This document shows, piece by piece, positions 42,914 through 52,626 of a stretch of DNA of 64,000 bases (position 1 is its first letter; every line of letters starts with the position of its first letter). Below the pieces are notes generated by a model. The model was not told the DNA's origin. It saw nothing but the letters and a program-made list of their open reading frames with translations, and ran no database searches. The stretch is from Pseudonocardia sp. DSM 110487. Lineage in GTDB: Bacteria > Actinomycetota > Actinomycetes > Mycobacteriales > Pseudonocardiaceae. The translations under genes were made by a program, and so were the position numbers. The stretch lies in NCBI RefSeq assembly GCF_019468565.1, contig NZ_CP080521.1:1240001-1304000 (forward strand), written 5' to 3'.

Positions 42914-43165
42914 ATGACCGACTTCATGACACTGCAGACCGCCGCCGAGACGCGACCAGTCGTGCGCGACCGCGAGGGGAACGAGATGTTGCTCCACGAA
43001 GCACTGGCGAGATCCCGACACCAAGAGGCCCTCGTGGCCGCACGGCAGCACGCCCTCGTCCGGCAGCTCACGGCCGGACGCCGGTGGTCCGCACTGGCCC
43101 GCTACGCCGCCCGGCGTGCCCAGCGGGCCAGGGCCGCGGCCGGTGCCGCGGTGAGGGACGCATAA
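42914..43165 (+). CDS. Small basic hypothetical protein next to whiB7
   Basis: The 83-residue protein has an AAGGAGA site before its ATG, so it is probably translated. The N-terminal part is MTDFMTLQTAAETRPVVRDREG. The C-terminal half is an Arg/Ala-rich helix with no membrane segment. I do not recognise a family. It lies 55 bp after whiB7 on the same strand and ahead of a strong terminator, so it is probably cotranscribed with whiB7. Confidence 0.65.
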   Translation: MTDFMTLQTAAETRPVVRDREGNEMLLHEALARSRHQEALVAARQHALVRQLTAGRRWSALARYAARRAQRARAAAGAAVRDA

Positions 43166-43236
43166 CCACCGCGCGGACCGGCCCTCCCGCGGCCGGTCCG
43201 CCCCGACGGCGTCCTCTCCGCGGCGCCGTGATGTTC

Positions 43237-43275
43237 GGACGGCGCCCCGGATCTTCGTGATCCGGGGCGCCGTCC
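43237..43275. terminator. Bidirectional 17-bp hairpin with REP-like flank
   Basis: GGACGGCGCCCCGGATC pairs perfectly with its complement across a TTCGT loop, between convergent genes. Immediately after comes CTACTCGACCACCGG. CTACTCGACCACC recurs beside another palindrome at 62920-62932, so the terminator may derive from a dispersed REP element. Confidence 0.8.
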
Positions 43276-43301
43276 CTACTCGACCACCGGGGGTGGCGGA
43301 G

Positions 43302-44642
43302 TCAGGCGTGGCGGCTCGCCGTCTCGTCCTCGGCGTCGAAGATCCACGGCTGCCAGTGCTGGACGACGCTGCGCAGCGGCACGTCGGCGTCGAGCTGGCA
43401 GAGCACGCCGAGGGTGCCCATCGTGACGCGGTGCACCAGCAGGTACTGCGGGGGGAGGTTGAGCTCCCGCCCGGTGTGGAACTCGGGACGCCGCAGATCG
43501 CCCACGCGCTCGGCCTGCCGCTGCAGCCAGCGACGGTTGAAGCGGAACGACTCGGTGCGCAACGGCTCGGTGAACGGGGCCAGGTATTCGAGCGCTTCCT
43601 CGCCGCCGAGCCGGGAGCCGGCCCGCACGAAGCCGCTGTCGCGGAGCAGTTGGAGGAGCTCACCAGGCTTGTCCTCGAGCGCAAGCCGCACCATGATCGA
43701 CAGCGGGCGGGGGAGCCCGTCGGGGAGCCGGGCGACGGCGCCGAAGTCGAGCACCATGAGACGGCCGTCGTCGAGGATCTGGAAGTTGCCCGGATGCGGG
43801 TCCGCGTGCAGCAGCCCGACCCGCGCGGGCGCCGAGTAGTGGAACTCCGCGAGCAGGGCGGCGGCCCCGTCGCGCTCGGACTGCGTACCGCTGCGGATCA
43901 CGTCCGACAGCCGCCTGCCGGTGACCCACTCCGTGACCATCGCGCGCGGCGCGGACGCCACGACGCGGGGCACCTTGACCTTGTCGTCGCCGTCGTAAGC
44001 GGCGGCGAAGATCCGCTGGTTGGCCGCCTCGTCGCGGTAGTCGAGCTCCTCCTCCATGCGGTCGCGCAGCTCGGCGATCAGCGGCTTGATCTCCAGGCCG
44101 GGCACGAGCGGCTGGATGAGCCGGCTCATCCGGGAGAGTTGGCGCAGATCCGACCGCAGCGCCTCCCCTGCGCCCGGGTACTGGACCTTGACCGCGACCT
44201 CGCGTCCGTCTCGCCAGACCGCGCGGTGGACCTGGCCGATGCTCGCCGCGGCGGCGGGCGTCTCGTCGAACTCGCGGAAGCGCTCGCGCCAGCCGCGCCC
44301 GAACTGCTCGGCGAGCATGCGGTGCACCTCGGAGGCCCGCATCGGGGGCGCAGCGGACTGCAGCTTCACCAGCGACTCGCGGAACGGCGCCGCGAACTCG
44401 TCGGGGATGGCCGCCTCGAACACGCTGAGGGCCTGGCCGAACTTCATCGCGCCGCCCTTGAGCTCGCCGAGCACGGCGAACAGCTGCTCGGCGCTCTTGG
44501 CCATGAGCTGCGCGGAGATCTCATCGCCGTCGCCGCCCGCCAGCCGCCTGCCCCATCCGGCGGCAGCACGTCCGGCGACGCCGAGTGGGAGGCTCGCCAG
44601 CTTGGCGGTGCGAGCTGCCGTGCGACGTGGGATGTCGGTCAC
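43302..44642 (-). CDS. ABC1/AarF (UbiB-type) kinase-like protein
   Basis: The 446-residue protein carries the family markers: the KxGQ motif in MKFGQALSVFE, the Ala-rich loop AAAASIGQVHRA that replaces the Gly-rich loop, VAVKVQYPG, the catalytic HADPHPGNF and the metal-binding DFGAV. Atypical ABC1 kinases are ATPases tied to quinone synthesis or lipid handling. The GTG at 44642 follows GAGGTGA. It corresponds by position to the mycobacterial ABC1 gene next to whiB7. Confidence 0.92.
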   Translation of the reverse strand: MTDIPRRTAARTAKLASLPLGVAGRAAAGWGRRLAGGDGDEISAQLMAKSAEQLFAVLGELKGGAMKFGQALSVFEAAIPDEFAAPFRESLVKLQSAAPPMRASEVHRMLAEQFGRGWRERFREFDETPAAAASIGQVHRAVWRDGREVAVKVQYPGAGEALRSDLRQLSRMSRLIQPLVPGLEIKPLIAELRDRMEEELDYRDEAANQRIFAAAYDGDDKVKVPRVVASAPRAMVTEWVTGRRLSDVIRSGTQSERDGAAALLAEFHYSAPARVGLLHADPHPGNFQILDDGRLMVLDFGAVARLPDGLPRPLSIMVRLALEDKPGELLQLLRDSGFVRAGSRLGGEEALEYLAPFTEPLRTESFRFNRRWLQRQAERVGDLRRPEFHTGRELNLPPQYLLVHRVTMGTLGVLCQLDADVPLRSVVQHWQPWIFDAEDETASRHA

Positions 44643-44754
44643 GTCGTCACCTCGGCAGGGGTGCCGGTGGGGCACGGGAATCCGTCCACTCCTTGATTGT
44701 CTCCCGAGCAAGACCGTCCGCGCATATCACCAGCTCGCGGCCGGGTGACTTGCG

Positions 44755-45717
44755 TTACGCACCGCACCGGCAGTCCGGGTGCGGCACCCAGGTCCGCCGG
44801 ACGAGCGTGCCCGCGTCCGCGTCGAGTTCGAGGGTGGCGTCCAGTACGGGCGGGCCTGCCGCGCTGTCGGGACCGTCGAGCGCGACGAGGACCTGCGCGG
44901 TGGCCAGGCCCGCCGTCGCCGCGACGCAGGCCGGGGCGGCGCGACCAGGGACACCGACGAGCTGGGCGCCCGCGGCCGTCCACGCCGGCTCGCGGGCGCA
45001 CCGTTCGATCTCCATGCAGCCGAGGCAGGTGCTGCGGCCTGGCAGCACGAGCGGGCCGACGACACCGACACCGTCGCGGACGCGGACCACCAGGTGCGCG
45101 GTGCCCGTCACGTGCAGCCGCGCGACGAGCACCGGATCGGGTGTACCCGCGTCGGCGAGCACGACGAGGTCGGGCACCGTCCGTTGTCGCGGTGGGCCCG
45201 TCGTGGCCTGGGGATGCAGCCGGGCCAGCGCGGCCGCGGTCGCGCAGGCGCGATCCGAGCCGCGGTCGGCGTCGACGAGACCGGTGCCGAGATCGCCCTC
45301 GAGCACCGCGCCGGACGTGACGACGTGCACCGCGCCGACCCTGGCCGTGGCGAGGCCCAGCACCAGCCCGACCGCGAGCGGTCCACAGCCGTGCACCACC
45401 ACCGTGCTGGTGGCGCGGCGGCGCTCCCGCCGTTGCACGTCGGAGGCGTCGACCACAGCGCCGGTGGCGACGAGCTCGGCGAGCAGCAGCTCTGCCGCCG
45501 TCCGATCGGCACCGCGCCCCACCGCCCGATCGACGAGCTCGGCCGTCGGCACGGGCCCGGAGAGCTCGTCCAGCATCTCGGCGAGCGGGGGAGGGACGTC
45601 CTCGACGGCCATCGCGGTGGCCGGGTCGAGGCCGAGCATCCGTGCCCCTGGCCCCAACGCCAGCACCGAGCGGTGCGGCGGCAGCCGGAGCTCTGTGGGC
45701 AGCTGCGGTGCGGTCAT
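44755..45717 (-). CDS. ThiF/E1-like (TOMM cyclodehydratase-type) protein
   Basis: The 320-residue protein has an N-terminal peptide-recognition-like part (TELRLPPHRSVLALG) and a C-terminal E1-like Rossmann domain (STVVVHGCGPLAVGLVLGLA). Structural zinc cysteines lie in CLGCMEIERC and the last CRCGA. The ATP-contact Arg and Asp of true E1 enzymes are not obvious. This is the gene found at the same place in mycobacteria. The function is unknown, and no TOMM precursor is nearby. The ATG at 45717 is clear. Confidence 0.78.
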   Translation of the reverse strand: MTAPQLPTELRLPPHRSVLALGPGARMLGLDPATAMAVEDVPPPLAEMLDELSGPVPTAELVDRAVGRGADRTAAELLLAELVATGAVVDASDVQRRERRRATSTVVVHGCGPLAVGLVLGLATARVGAVHVVTSGAVLEGDLGTGLVDADRGSDRACATAAALARLHPQATTGPPRQRTVPDLVVLADAGTPDPVLVARLHVTGTAHLVVRVRDGVGVVGPLVLPGRSTCLGCMEIERCAREPAWTAAGAQLVGVPGRAAPACVAATAGLATAQVLVALDGPDSAAGPPVLDATLELDADAGTLVRRTWVPHPDCRCGA

Positions 45718-45837
45718 GGCTCGATGGTGCGCCTGTCCGACCCCGCCCGCGACGGTTGTCCACAGGGGTGTGGACAACTCGATGTGCGGGTCGTCCCGTG
45801 GGCCGGGTTGGGGTTGCCGGGGCACTAGGCTGGCCTG

Positions 45838-46422
45838 ATGGCGCAGCCCGCGGTCGTGGAGGTCCGGCGCAGTGACCGCCGCCGACGCATGGTCAGTGCT
45901 CGACGCGAGGGCGACACCGTCATCGTCTTCATCCCCGGTTGGATGAGCGACGCCGAGGAGCGTCGCTGGGTGGACGAGATGGTGCGCAGGCTGGAGCGCA
46001 GCGAGGCCCGCCGCCGGTCCCCCGGCCGCAAGGGTGACGACGCGTTGCGGCGGCGATCGGTGGAGCTCTCGCGGCGTTTCCTGGAAGGCAGGGCGCGGCC
46101 CACCAGCGTCCGGTGGGTGCCGCCCATGCGCACCCGCTGGGCATCCTGCACGCCGGCCGACGGCACCATCCGGATCAGCGAGCGGCTGCGTGACGCGCCC
46201 GGCTGGGTGGTCGACTACGTGCTGGTGCACGAGCTCACCCACCTGCTCGAACCCGGCCATGACGCCCGCTTCTGGGCGTGGGTCCACCGCTACCCGCGCA
46301 CCGAGCGCGCGATGGGCTACCTGGAGGGCCTGTCCGCGGCCGCCGGGCTCGGGTTGGTGGGCATCGACGGCGAGGAGCCCGACACCGTCGAGCCCGAGGA
46401 ACCGGTCTCGGCCACGGGCTGA
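45838..46422 (+). CDS. YgjP/M48-type metallopeptidase
   Basis: The 194-residue protein shows the zinc motif HELTH in YVLVHELTHLLEPGH. It also has RTRWASCTPADGTIRIS, the element of the DUF45/YgjP family (WprA-like SprT relatives), and ARFWAWVHRYPRTERA. No signal or TM helix is present, so it is cytoplasmic. The substrate is unknown. It is divergent from the ThiF-like gene over 120 bp. Confidence 0.85.
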   Translation: MAQPAVVEVRRSDRRRRMVSARREGDTVIVFIPGWMSDAEERRWVDEMVRRLERSEARRRSPGRKGDDALRRRSVELSRRFLEGRARPTSVRWVPPMRTRWASCTPADGTIRISERLRDAPGWVVDYVLVHELTHLLEPGHDARFWAWVHRYPRTERAMGYLEGLSAAAGLGLVGIDGEEPDTVEPEEPVSATG

Positions 46423-46560
46423 GGCGCACGCCATCGGGTGGCCGAAGACCGGCGCGAGTCGCACGATGCCGCACTGCCAGGTGCGCTGTCGTACGTCTCA
46501 CGGGGGATCAATCGGGGCGAGACGTACCGCGGCGCGCCGGTGTGCGCGTGGGTTCGATTA

Positions 46561-47991
46561 TCAGGCAGGCGGCGGGCCGCTTTCGGGCTCGTCGTCGGAA
46601 CCGCCATCCGCGTCGTCGTTCCTCTTGCCGCCGCTGTTCTCCTCCGGCGCCTTCTGGCCGGCCAGCTTCTCCAGCTCGGCGATCGGGTCGCCCATCTCGG
46701 TGCGCCCGACGAACGCGGCCGGGTCGTCCAGGTCGTCGGCCGTCGGGACGAGGTCGGGGTGGGCCCACAGGGCGTCACGGCCCGCGATGCCGCGCTGCTC
46801 ACCGAGCAGCCGCCAGAGCTCCGCAGCGGCGCGCAGCCGGCGCGGGCGCAGCTCCAGCCCGACCACCGTGGCGAACGCCTGCTCGGCGGGGCCACCGGCG
46901 CCGCGGCGACGGCGCAGTGCCTCGCGCAGCGCATCGGCGCCCGGCAGCCGTGCGCCTACGGCGTCGGCGACGACGGCGTCCACCCAGCCCTCGACCAGCG
47001 CGAGGAGAGTCTCGAGCCGGGCGAGCGCGGTGTTCTGCTCCGGGGTGGTCTCGGGCTCGAACATGCCCGACCGCATGGCCTCCTCGATCGCGGCCGGGTT
47101 GGACGGGTCGATGCCGCGGGCCAGCTCCTCGATCCGGGAGGAGTCGACGCGGATGCCGCGCGCGTACTGCTCGACCGCTCCGAGCAGCCGCTCCTTCAAC
47201 CACGGGACGTGGGAGAACAGGCGCTGGTGGGCGGCCTCCCGAGCGGCGAGGAAGATCATGACCTCGCTGGCGGGCCGGTCGAGGTCCTTCGTGAACTTCT
47301 CGATGTTCTCCGGCAGCAGAGCGGCGACCCGATCGGGTCCGACCGGAACCCCGATGTCGGTGGAGGAGACGACCTCGGCGGCGAGCTGCGCGAGTCCGTT
47401 GCCGAGCTGGCTGCCGAACGCGAGCCCGCCCATCTGACCGAGCATCGCGATCATCGGCCCCGCCGCGGAGCGGACCTCCTCGGGCATGGCCTCGACCCAC
47501 GCGCTCGACACGCGCTGGGCCACGGGGTCGCACAGCCGCTTCCACGTGGGGAGGCTGGCGTCGACCCACTCGCTGGCCGACCACGCCTTGGTCTCGGTGG
47601 CGCCGGTGGGGAAGTCGGTGGCGGGGTCGAGCCACAGCTCGGCCAGCTTCACGGCGTCACTGACGGCCGCCCGCTGCGCCCCGGTGAGCGACGACGTGGT
47701 GGCGGCGAGCCGCTGGCGCGCCAGCTGCGCTGCGAGGTCGTAGTTGACCGGCCCACCGCCGCTCGACTGGGCCTGGCTGAGCATCTGGCCGAGCTGGGTG
47801 AGCATCTGGCCGAGCTGGCTGACGTCGAAGCCCTGCGCCCCGCCGGGGAAACCGCCTCCCGGCATGCCGGGGAAGCCGCCGAAACCGAGCGGGTCGTTCG
47901 CCCCCTCGCCGCGGCCCTCCAGGTCGCGGCGCCGGCGCTCGTCGTCCGGGTCGCGGTCGGCGGATCCGAAGCCGAACGGGATGTCACTCAT
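46561..47991 (-). CDS. Zincin-like metalloprotease family protein (DUF2342)
   Basis: The 476-residue protein matches the actinobacterial zincin-like/DUF2342 family: a Gly/Pro-rich start (GFGGFPGMPGGGFPGG), an ASEWVDASLPTWKRLCDPVA segment cut by the family spacing, and REAAHQRLFSHVPW where the zinc helix lies. The tail is acidic and low in complexity. It is the counterpart of the mycobacterial gene before the PDZ-Lon protein. Activity is not established in the family. Confidence 0.82.
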   Translation of the reverse strand: MSDIPFGFGSADRDPDDERRRRDLEGRGEGANDPLGFGGFPGMPGGGFPGGAQGFDVSQLGQMLTQLGQMLSQAQSSGGGPVNYDLAAQLARQRLAATTSSLTGAQRAAVSDAVKLAELWLDPATDFPTGATETKAWSASEWVDASLPTWKRLCDPVAQRVSSAWVEAMPEEVRSAAGPMIAMLGQMGGLAFGSQLGNGLAQLAAEVVSSTDIGVPVGPDRVAALLPENIEKFTKDLDRPASEVMIFLAAREAAHQRLFSHVPWLKERLLGAVEQYARGIRVDSSRIEELARGIDPSNPAAIEEAMRSGMFEPETTPEQNTALARLETLLALVEGWVDAVVADAVGARLPGADALREALRRRRGAGGPAEQAFATVVGLELRPRRLRAAAELWRLLGEQRGIAGRDALWAHPDLVPTADDLDDPAAFVGRTEMGDPIAELEKLAGQKAPEENSGGKRNDDADGGSDDEPESGPPPA

Positions 47992-48201
47992 GGTGTCCAC
48001 GGTACGCGGGTACGGGCTGCTCAGCTGTTCGCGCTCGGCTGCATCGCCGATGGGATGGCCCCGCAGGTAGGCAGTCGTTACCCGTCGACGGACGCGCCGA
48101 TCGCCGGATATCGGTTGCGGGCCGAGCGCGTTCTCGTGAGCGCACCGCGTGGGCCGCACCGTACGCGGATCGCACGCAGGCTCCGCTTAGGCTGTCCGGT
48201 C

Positions 48202-49215
48202 GTGACCCGCCGGACGTGGACCGTCGTCTCCGCGAGCCTGCTCGCGCTGGCGCTCGGGGTGCTCGGCGCCACGCTCCCGGTGCCACTGGTGTCGCTCGGG
48301 CCCGGCCCGACGTACGACACCCTCGGCACGGTCGACGGCGCCACGGTCGTCGAGGTCGACGGCCTGCCGGTCTACCCGACCACCGGACACCTGAACATGA
48401 CCACCGTGTCGGTGACCGACCGGCTGACCATGTTCGACGCACTGGCGTTGTGGGCGTCACCCGACAGCCAGGTCGTGCCCCGCGAGCCGATCTACCCGTC
48501 CAGCATGACGCTGGACCAGATCCAGCAGCAGAACAGCGCACAGTTCACCTCGTCGGAGGCCAACGCAGAGGCGGCCGCTGTGGGTGAGCTGCAGCTCCCC
48601 GCGACCGTCATCGTCACCAGCCTGGTGTCCGACACTCCCGCGGCCGCCATCCTGCAGCCGGGCGACGAGCTGCTCGCCGTCGCGGGGCAGCCGATGGACT
48701 CGGTGCGGGAGGTCTCGGACGTGCTGGTGCCGACCCGTCCCGGCGACATGGTCGCCGTGCAGTACCGGCGGGCGGGCGAGGTGCGCGACGTCCAGATCCC
48801 CCTCGCGGCCCGCCCCGACCGCGATCAGGGCCTGCTCGGCGTGATCCTGGGTGCCAGGCTGCGCGACGGCGACATCCGCATCGGTCTCGAAGGGGTGGGC
48901 GGGCCATCCGCGGGCCTGATGTTCGCGCTGGCGGTCGTGGACAAGCTCACCCCGGACGATCTCGCGGGCGGCCGGTTCGTCGCCGGTACGGGCGCGATCG
49001 AGGCGACCGGGAACGTCACGCCGATCAACGGTGTGCCGTTCAAGATGCGCAAGGCGTTCGACGAGGGGGCCACCGTGTTCCTCGTCCCGGCGGGCAACTG
49101 CGAGGAGGCCGTCGCCACCAACCCCGGCCTGCAGCTCGTGCGCGTCGGCACGCTGCACGACGCCGTCACCGCGCTCGAGTCGCTCGAGTCCGGAGGGCCG
49201 GTCCCGGCCTGCTGA
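48202..49215 (+). CDS. PDZ-Lon (S16) membrane protease
   Basis: The 337-residue protein has an N-terminal TM anchor (VSASLLALALGVLGATLPV), a PDZ domain around 130-210 (DTPAAAILQPGDELLAVAG) and a C-terminal Lon-type domain. The catalytic Ser lies in GVGGPSAGLMFAL, and the Lys in PINGVPFKMRKAFDEGA. It is likely a membrane-tethered Ser/Lys protease facing outward. The start is GTG 48202. It is divergent from the DUF2342 gene and precedes the UPF0182 gene, as in mycobacteria. Confidence 0.88.
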   Translation: MTRRTWTVVSASLLALALGVLGATLPVPLVSLGPGPTYDTLGTVDGATVVEVDGLPVYPTTGHLNMTTVSVTDRLTMFDALALWASPDSQVVPREPIYPSSMTLDQIQQQNSAQFTSSEANAEAAAVGELQLPATVIVTSLVSDTPAAAILQPGDELLAVAGQPMDSVREVSDVLVPTRPGDMVAVQYRRAGEVRDVQIPLAARPDRDQGLLGVILGARLRDGDIRIGLEGVGGPSAGLMFALAVVDKLTPDDLAGGRFVAGTGAIEATGNVTPINGVPFKMRKAFDEGATVFLVPAGNCEEAVATNPGLQLVRVGTLHDAVTALESLESGGPVPAC

Positions 49216-49400
49216 TCGCCCCGGACGTGGAACCGGGAATCTCGGACATTCGAGGCCCCCACGGGAACTCCACACCCGGTCCGTAGAGTTGGGTGAGCAG
49301 GGCGCGCGTCCGGCCGTCGGCAAGTGATCTGAGCAGGTCTCCGCCGCACCGACCGGCACGGGCGCCTCGCGCCGACCCTCGATCTGCTGGAGCGTGCCCT

Positions 49401-52340
49401 GTGGCCATGCGGCCCCCGGTGGGAGCCCCGACGCTGACCCGCCGCACCCGGATCCTGCTCGTCGTCGCGGGGTTGCTGGTGCTGCTGCTGCTCGGTGGCT
49501 CCCGGTTGATCAACTTCTATGTCGACTGGCTGTGGTTCGGCGAGGTGGGGTACCGCGGCGTCTTCGCCACGGTGCTGTTCACGCAGATCGTGCAGTTCCT
49601 GGTGGGCGCGCTGCTGATCGGCGGGCTCGTCGCCCTGTCGCTGTGGATCGCCTACCGCACGCGACCGGTGTTCGTGCCCGTCAGCGGCCCGGAGGACCCG
49701 ATCGCGCGGTACCGCACGGTGATCATCCAGCGGCTGCGGCTGTTCGGGATCGGCATCCCGGTCGCCATCGGCGTCATCGCGGGTCTCGCGGCGCAGGGCG
49801 ACTGGCAGACCGTCCAGCAGTTCCTCAACTCCACGTCGTTCGGCATCGCCGACCCCGAGTTCGGCATCGACATCAGCTTCTACGCCTTCCAGCTGCCGTT
49901 CCTGCGCTACGTGCTGGACTGGATGTTCGTCGCCGTCGCCATCGCCTTCGTGGTCTCGCTGATCACCCACTACATCTTCGGCGGCATCCGGCTCACCGGC
50001 CGTGCCGGCCAGGTCTCGGGGGCGGCACGCGCCCAGCTCGCGATCCTCGCCGGGGTGTTCGTCCTGCTGAAGGCGGTGGCCTACTACCTCGACCGGTACG
50101 AGCTGCTGTTCAGCGATCGCAACCCGCTCTTCACCGGTGCCACCTACACCGACCTCAACGCGGTGATGCCGGCCAAGCTGATCCTGCTGTTCATCTCGAT
50201 CATCTGTGCCGCGGCGTTCTTCGCGGCGGTGTTCCGGCGCAACCTGCAGCTGCCCGCCATCGCCACCGTGCTGCTCGTGCTGTCGAGTGTGCTGATCGGG
50301 GCGGCGTGGCCGCAGGTGCTGCAGCAGTTCTCGGTGGCACCGAACGCCCAGCAGCGCGAGGCGCTCTCGATCGAGCGGAACATCGCGGCCACCCGTGACG
50401 CGTACGGCCTGACCAACATCAACGAGGTCTCCTACAGCGGTCAGTCCTCCGCAACACCCGCACAGGTCCGCGCGGAGACCGCCACGATGTCCAACATCCG
50501 GCTGCTCGACCCGGCGAAGATCGAGCGGACGTTCACGCAGCGGCAGCAGCTGCGCGCGTTCTACGGCTTCCCGTCCCAGCTCGACATCGACCGCTACGAG
50601 GTCAACGGGCAGCTCCAGGACTTCGTCGTCGCCGTGCGTGAGCTCGACACGAGCGGCCTGTCCGGCAACCAGACCGAGTGGATCAACCAGCACCTCGTCT
50701 ACACGCACGGCAACGGGATCGTCACCGCCCCCGCCAACGAGATCAACGCAGCCCTCGAGGACAGCAGCGGCCAGGGCGGCCTGCCGGTGTTCACCCAGGA
50801 CAGCCCGGACATCCCGCCGAGCCTGCAGGTCCAGGAGCCGCGCACGTACTACGGCGAGCTGATCGACACGTACTCGATCGTCGGGGCACCGGGCGGCTCG
50901 CCGCCGGTGGAGTACGACACCGACACCGAGCGCTACACCTACAACGGACGCGGCGGTGTCCCGCTGGACAACATCGTCAACCGGATGGTCTTCGCGCTCT
51001 TCTACGGCGAGCGGAACATCCTGTTCAACAGCTCGATCAACGAGAATTCGAAGATCATGTACGTCCGGGACCCCGCGGCCCGCGTCCAGGCCGTTGCGCC
51101 GTGGCTCACGCTCGACGGCGACCCGTACCCGGCGGTCGTCGACGGCCGCATCACGTGGATCGTCGACGGCTACACCACGCTGGAGCGTTACCCGTACGCC
51201 GAGCGCACGCCGCTGGGTGAGTCCACCACCGACGCGCTGCAGCCCGGCCAGGGCGGGGTGCGCCCCGAGCTCGACCGGGACGTCAGCTACCTGCGCAACT
51301 CGGTGAAGGCCACCGTCGACGCCTACGACGGCACGGTCACGATGTACGCCTTCGACGAGCAGGACCCCGTCCTCCAGACGTGGATGAAGACCTTCCCCGG
51401 TTCGGTGCGTCCGGCATCCGAGATCAGCCCGAACCTGCGGTCGCACTTCCGGTACCCGGAGGACCAGTTCAAGGTGCAGCGCGAGCTGCTCACCCGCTAC
51501 CACGTCGACACGCCGGGCGACTTCTTCAACAACGTGTCGTTCTGGAACGTGCCGTCCGACCCATCGCCGCAGGGCACAGGCGGTGCGAGCGCACTTCCCC
51601 AGCCGCCGTACTACATCCTGGCCGGGACACCAGCACAGCCGGGGTCGCCGGCGTCGTTCCAGCTCACGAGCGCGCTCGTGTTCCAGGAACGTGAGTTCCT
51701 ATCGGCGTACCTGTCGGTCAGCTCCGATCCGGATACGTACGGCCAGATGACGCTGCTCCGACTACCCGACAACACGACCACCCAGGGCCCGCAGCTCGTG
51801 CAGAGCGCCCTCGTCAGCGATCCGGACGTGAGCCAGCAGATCGGGCTCCTGTCCAGAAACGGGCAGAGCACGGTCGACTACGGCAACCTGCTGACGTTGC
51901 CGGTGGCGGGCGGCCTGCTGTTCGTCGAACCGGTGTACATCGAGAGAGCGAACCAGGAAGTCAGCTATCCGCAGTTGGCGCGCGTCCTGGTGTTCTACAA
52001 CGGCCGGGTCGGCTTCGATGCCACCTTGGCCGGTGCAATCGACCAGGTACTGCCCGGTGCCAGCGCCGTGGTGCCGAGCGTGCCGGGGCAGGCACCGGCG
52101 CAAGCACCGGCGCAGGCGGGCACACCGGCTCCCGCCGGGCCGCCGGGGACGTCCAACCCGCAAGTGGCCACGGCCGCAAGCGCGATCCAACAGGCCATCA
52201 CCGACCTGAAGGCGGCGCAGCAGAACGGTGACTTCGCGGGTCAGGGGGAAGCGCTGCAACGGCTCGACCAGGCGGTGCAACAGTTCCAGCAGGCGAACGG
52301 CCAGACGCCCGCCCCTGCTGCGCCAGCTCCAGGGGGTTGA
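49401..52340 (+). CDS. UPF0182 family large membrane protein
   Basis: The roughly 979-residue protein has about seven N-terminal TM helices. The first is RILLVVAGLLVLLLLGG, with NFYVDWLWFGEVGYRGVF, the family's signature, following it. A large outer domain runs from about residue 330 and includes NEVSYSGQSSATPAQ. The C-terminal tail is rich in Pro, Ala and Gln. The family is conserved in actinobacteria without a known function. GTG 49401 with TGGAGC upstream is preferred over the longer in-frame start at 49293. Confidence 0.9.
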   Translation: MAMRPPVGAPTLTRRTRILLVVAGLLVLLLLGGSRLINFYVDWLWFGEVGYRGVFATVLFTQIVQFLVGALLIGGLVALSLWIAYRTRPVFVPVSGPEDPIARYRTVIIQRLRLFGIGIPVAIGVIAGLAAQGDWQTVQQFLNSTSFGIADPEFGIDISFYAFQLPFLRYVLDWMFVAVAIAFVVSLITHYIFGGIRLTGRAGQVSGAARAQLAILAGVFVLLKAVAYYLDRYELLFSDRNPLFTGATYTDLNAVMPAKLILLFISIICAAAFFAAVFRRNLQLPAIATVLLVLSSVLIGAAWPQVLQQFSVAPNAQQREALSIERNIAATRDAYGLTNINEVSYSGQSSATPAQVRAETATMSNIRLLDPAKIERTFTQRQQLRAFYGFPSQLDIDRYEVNGQLQDFVVAVRELDTSGLSGNQTEWINQHLVYTHGNGIVTAPANEINAALEDSSGQGGLPVFTQDSPDIPPSLQVQEPRTYYGELIDTYSIVGAPGGSPPVEYDTDTERYTYNGRGGVPLDNIVNRMVFALFYGERNILFNSSINENSKIMYVRDPAARVQAVAPWLTLDGDPYPAVVDGRITWIVDGYTTLERYPYAERTPLGESTTDALQPGQGGVRPELDRDVSYLRNSVKATVDAYDGTVTMYAFDEQDPVLQTWMKTFPGSVRPASEISPNLRSHFRYPEDQFKVQRELLTRYHVDTPGDFFNNVSFWNVPSDPSPQGTGGASALPQPPYYILAGTPAQPGSPASFQLTSALVFQEREFLSAYLSVSSDPDTYGQMTLLRLPDNTTTQGPQLVQSALVSDPDVSQQIGLLSRNGQSTVDYGNLLTLPVAGGLLFVEPVYIERANQEVSYPQLARVLVFYNGRVGFDATLAGAIDQVLPGASAVVPSVPGQAPAQAPAQAGTPAPAGPPGTSNPQVATAASAIQQAITDLKAAQQNGDFAGQGEALQRLDQAVQQFQQANGQTPAPAAPAPGG

Positions 52341-52347
52341 GCATCAG

Positions 52348-52382
52348 GTAGGAGGCCGGTCGCTTCTCGTCCGGCCTCCTAC
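52348..52382 (+). terminator. Terminator after the UPF0182 gene
   Basis: GTAGGAGGCCGG pairs perfectly with CCGGCCTCCTAC across an 11-nt loop, followed by TGTAACT. It starts 8 bp after the stop and ends the conserved block. Confidence 0.75.
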
Positions 52383-52419
52383 TGTAACTACGAGCTGCCC
52401 TCTGAGTAAATCTGCAGAA

Positions 52420-52626
52420 TCACTCGTCTAATTCGGGAGACTCTTCTCCTGTGAATTCGCGATAGGCAGCGTAATCACGGAAGTACCTCGTGTACACTTC
52501 TGCGCCATCACCGAGCGGATCGATGATCTCCTTGATGTCGGAGATCTCTCTAAAGCGCCATCTGATGGTCTCGCCGTACTCATTTTCGTACTCAGTCTCT
52601 TGGCTTGATGCGGGATGGAACAGCGC
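52420..52626 (-). pseudogene. DUF4288 gene remnant, 5' end lost
   Basis: A 68-codon minus-strand frame runs from just after an in-frame TAA (52627-52629) to TGA (52420-52422). It has no start codon that fits. It contains TEYENEYGETIRWRF, DGAEVYTRYFRDYAAYREF and SPELDE, the C-terminal part of DUF4288 proteins, which are normally about 100 residues long; the first 40-50 are missing. Codons such as AGA, TTA and AAA are frequent, unlike the neighbours. It looks like a decayed acquired gene. Confidence 0.65.

Noticed and set aside
44755..45717. TOMM (thiazole/oxazole peptide) biosynthesis cluster
   Set aside because: The E1-like protein resembles TOMM cyclodehydratase components, but there is no YcaO, dehydrogenase or precursor peptide nearby, and the gene is a fixed member of the whiB7-ABC1 block.
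46438..48201. Upstream extension of the PDZ-Lon frame
   Set aside because: It is antisense to the DUF2342 gene. The TM anchor after GTG 48202 is the natural N terminus.
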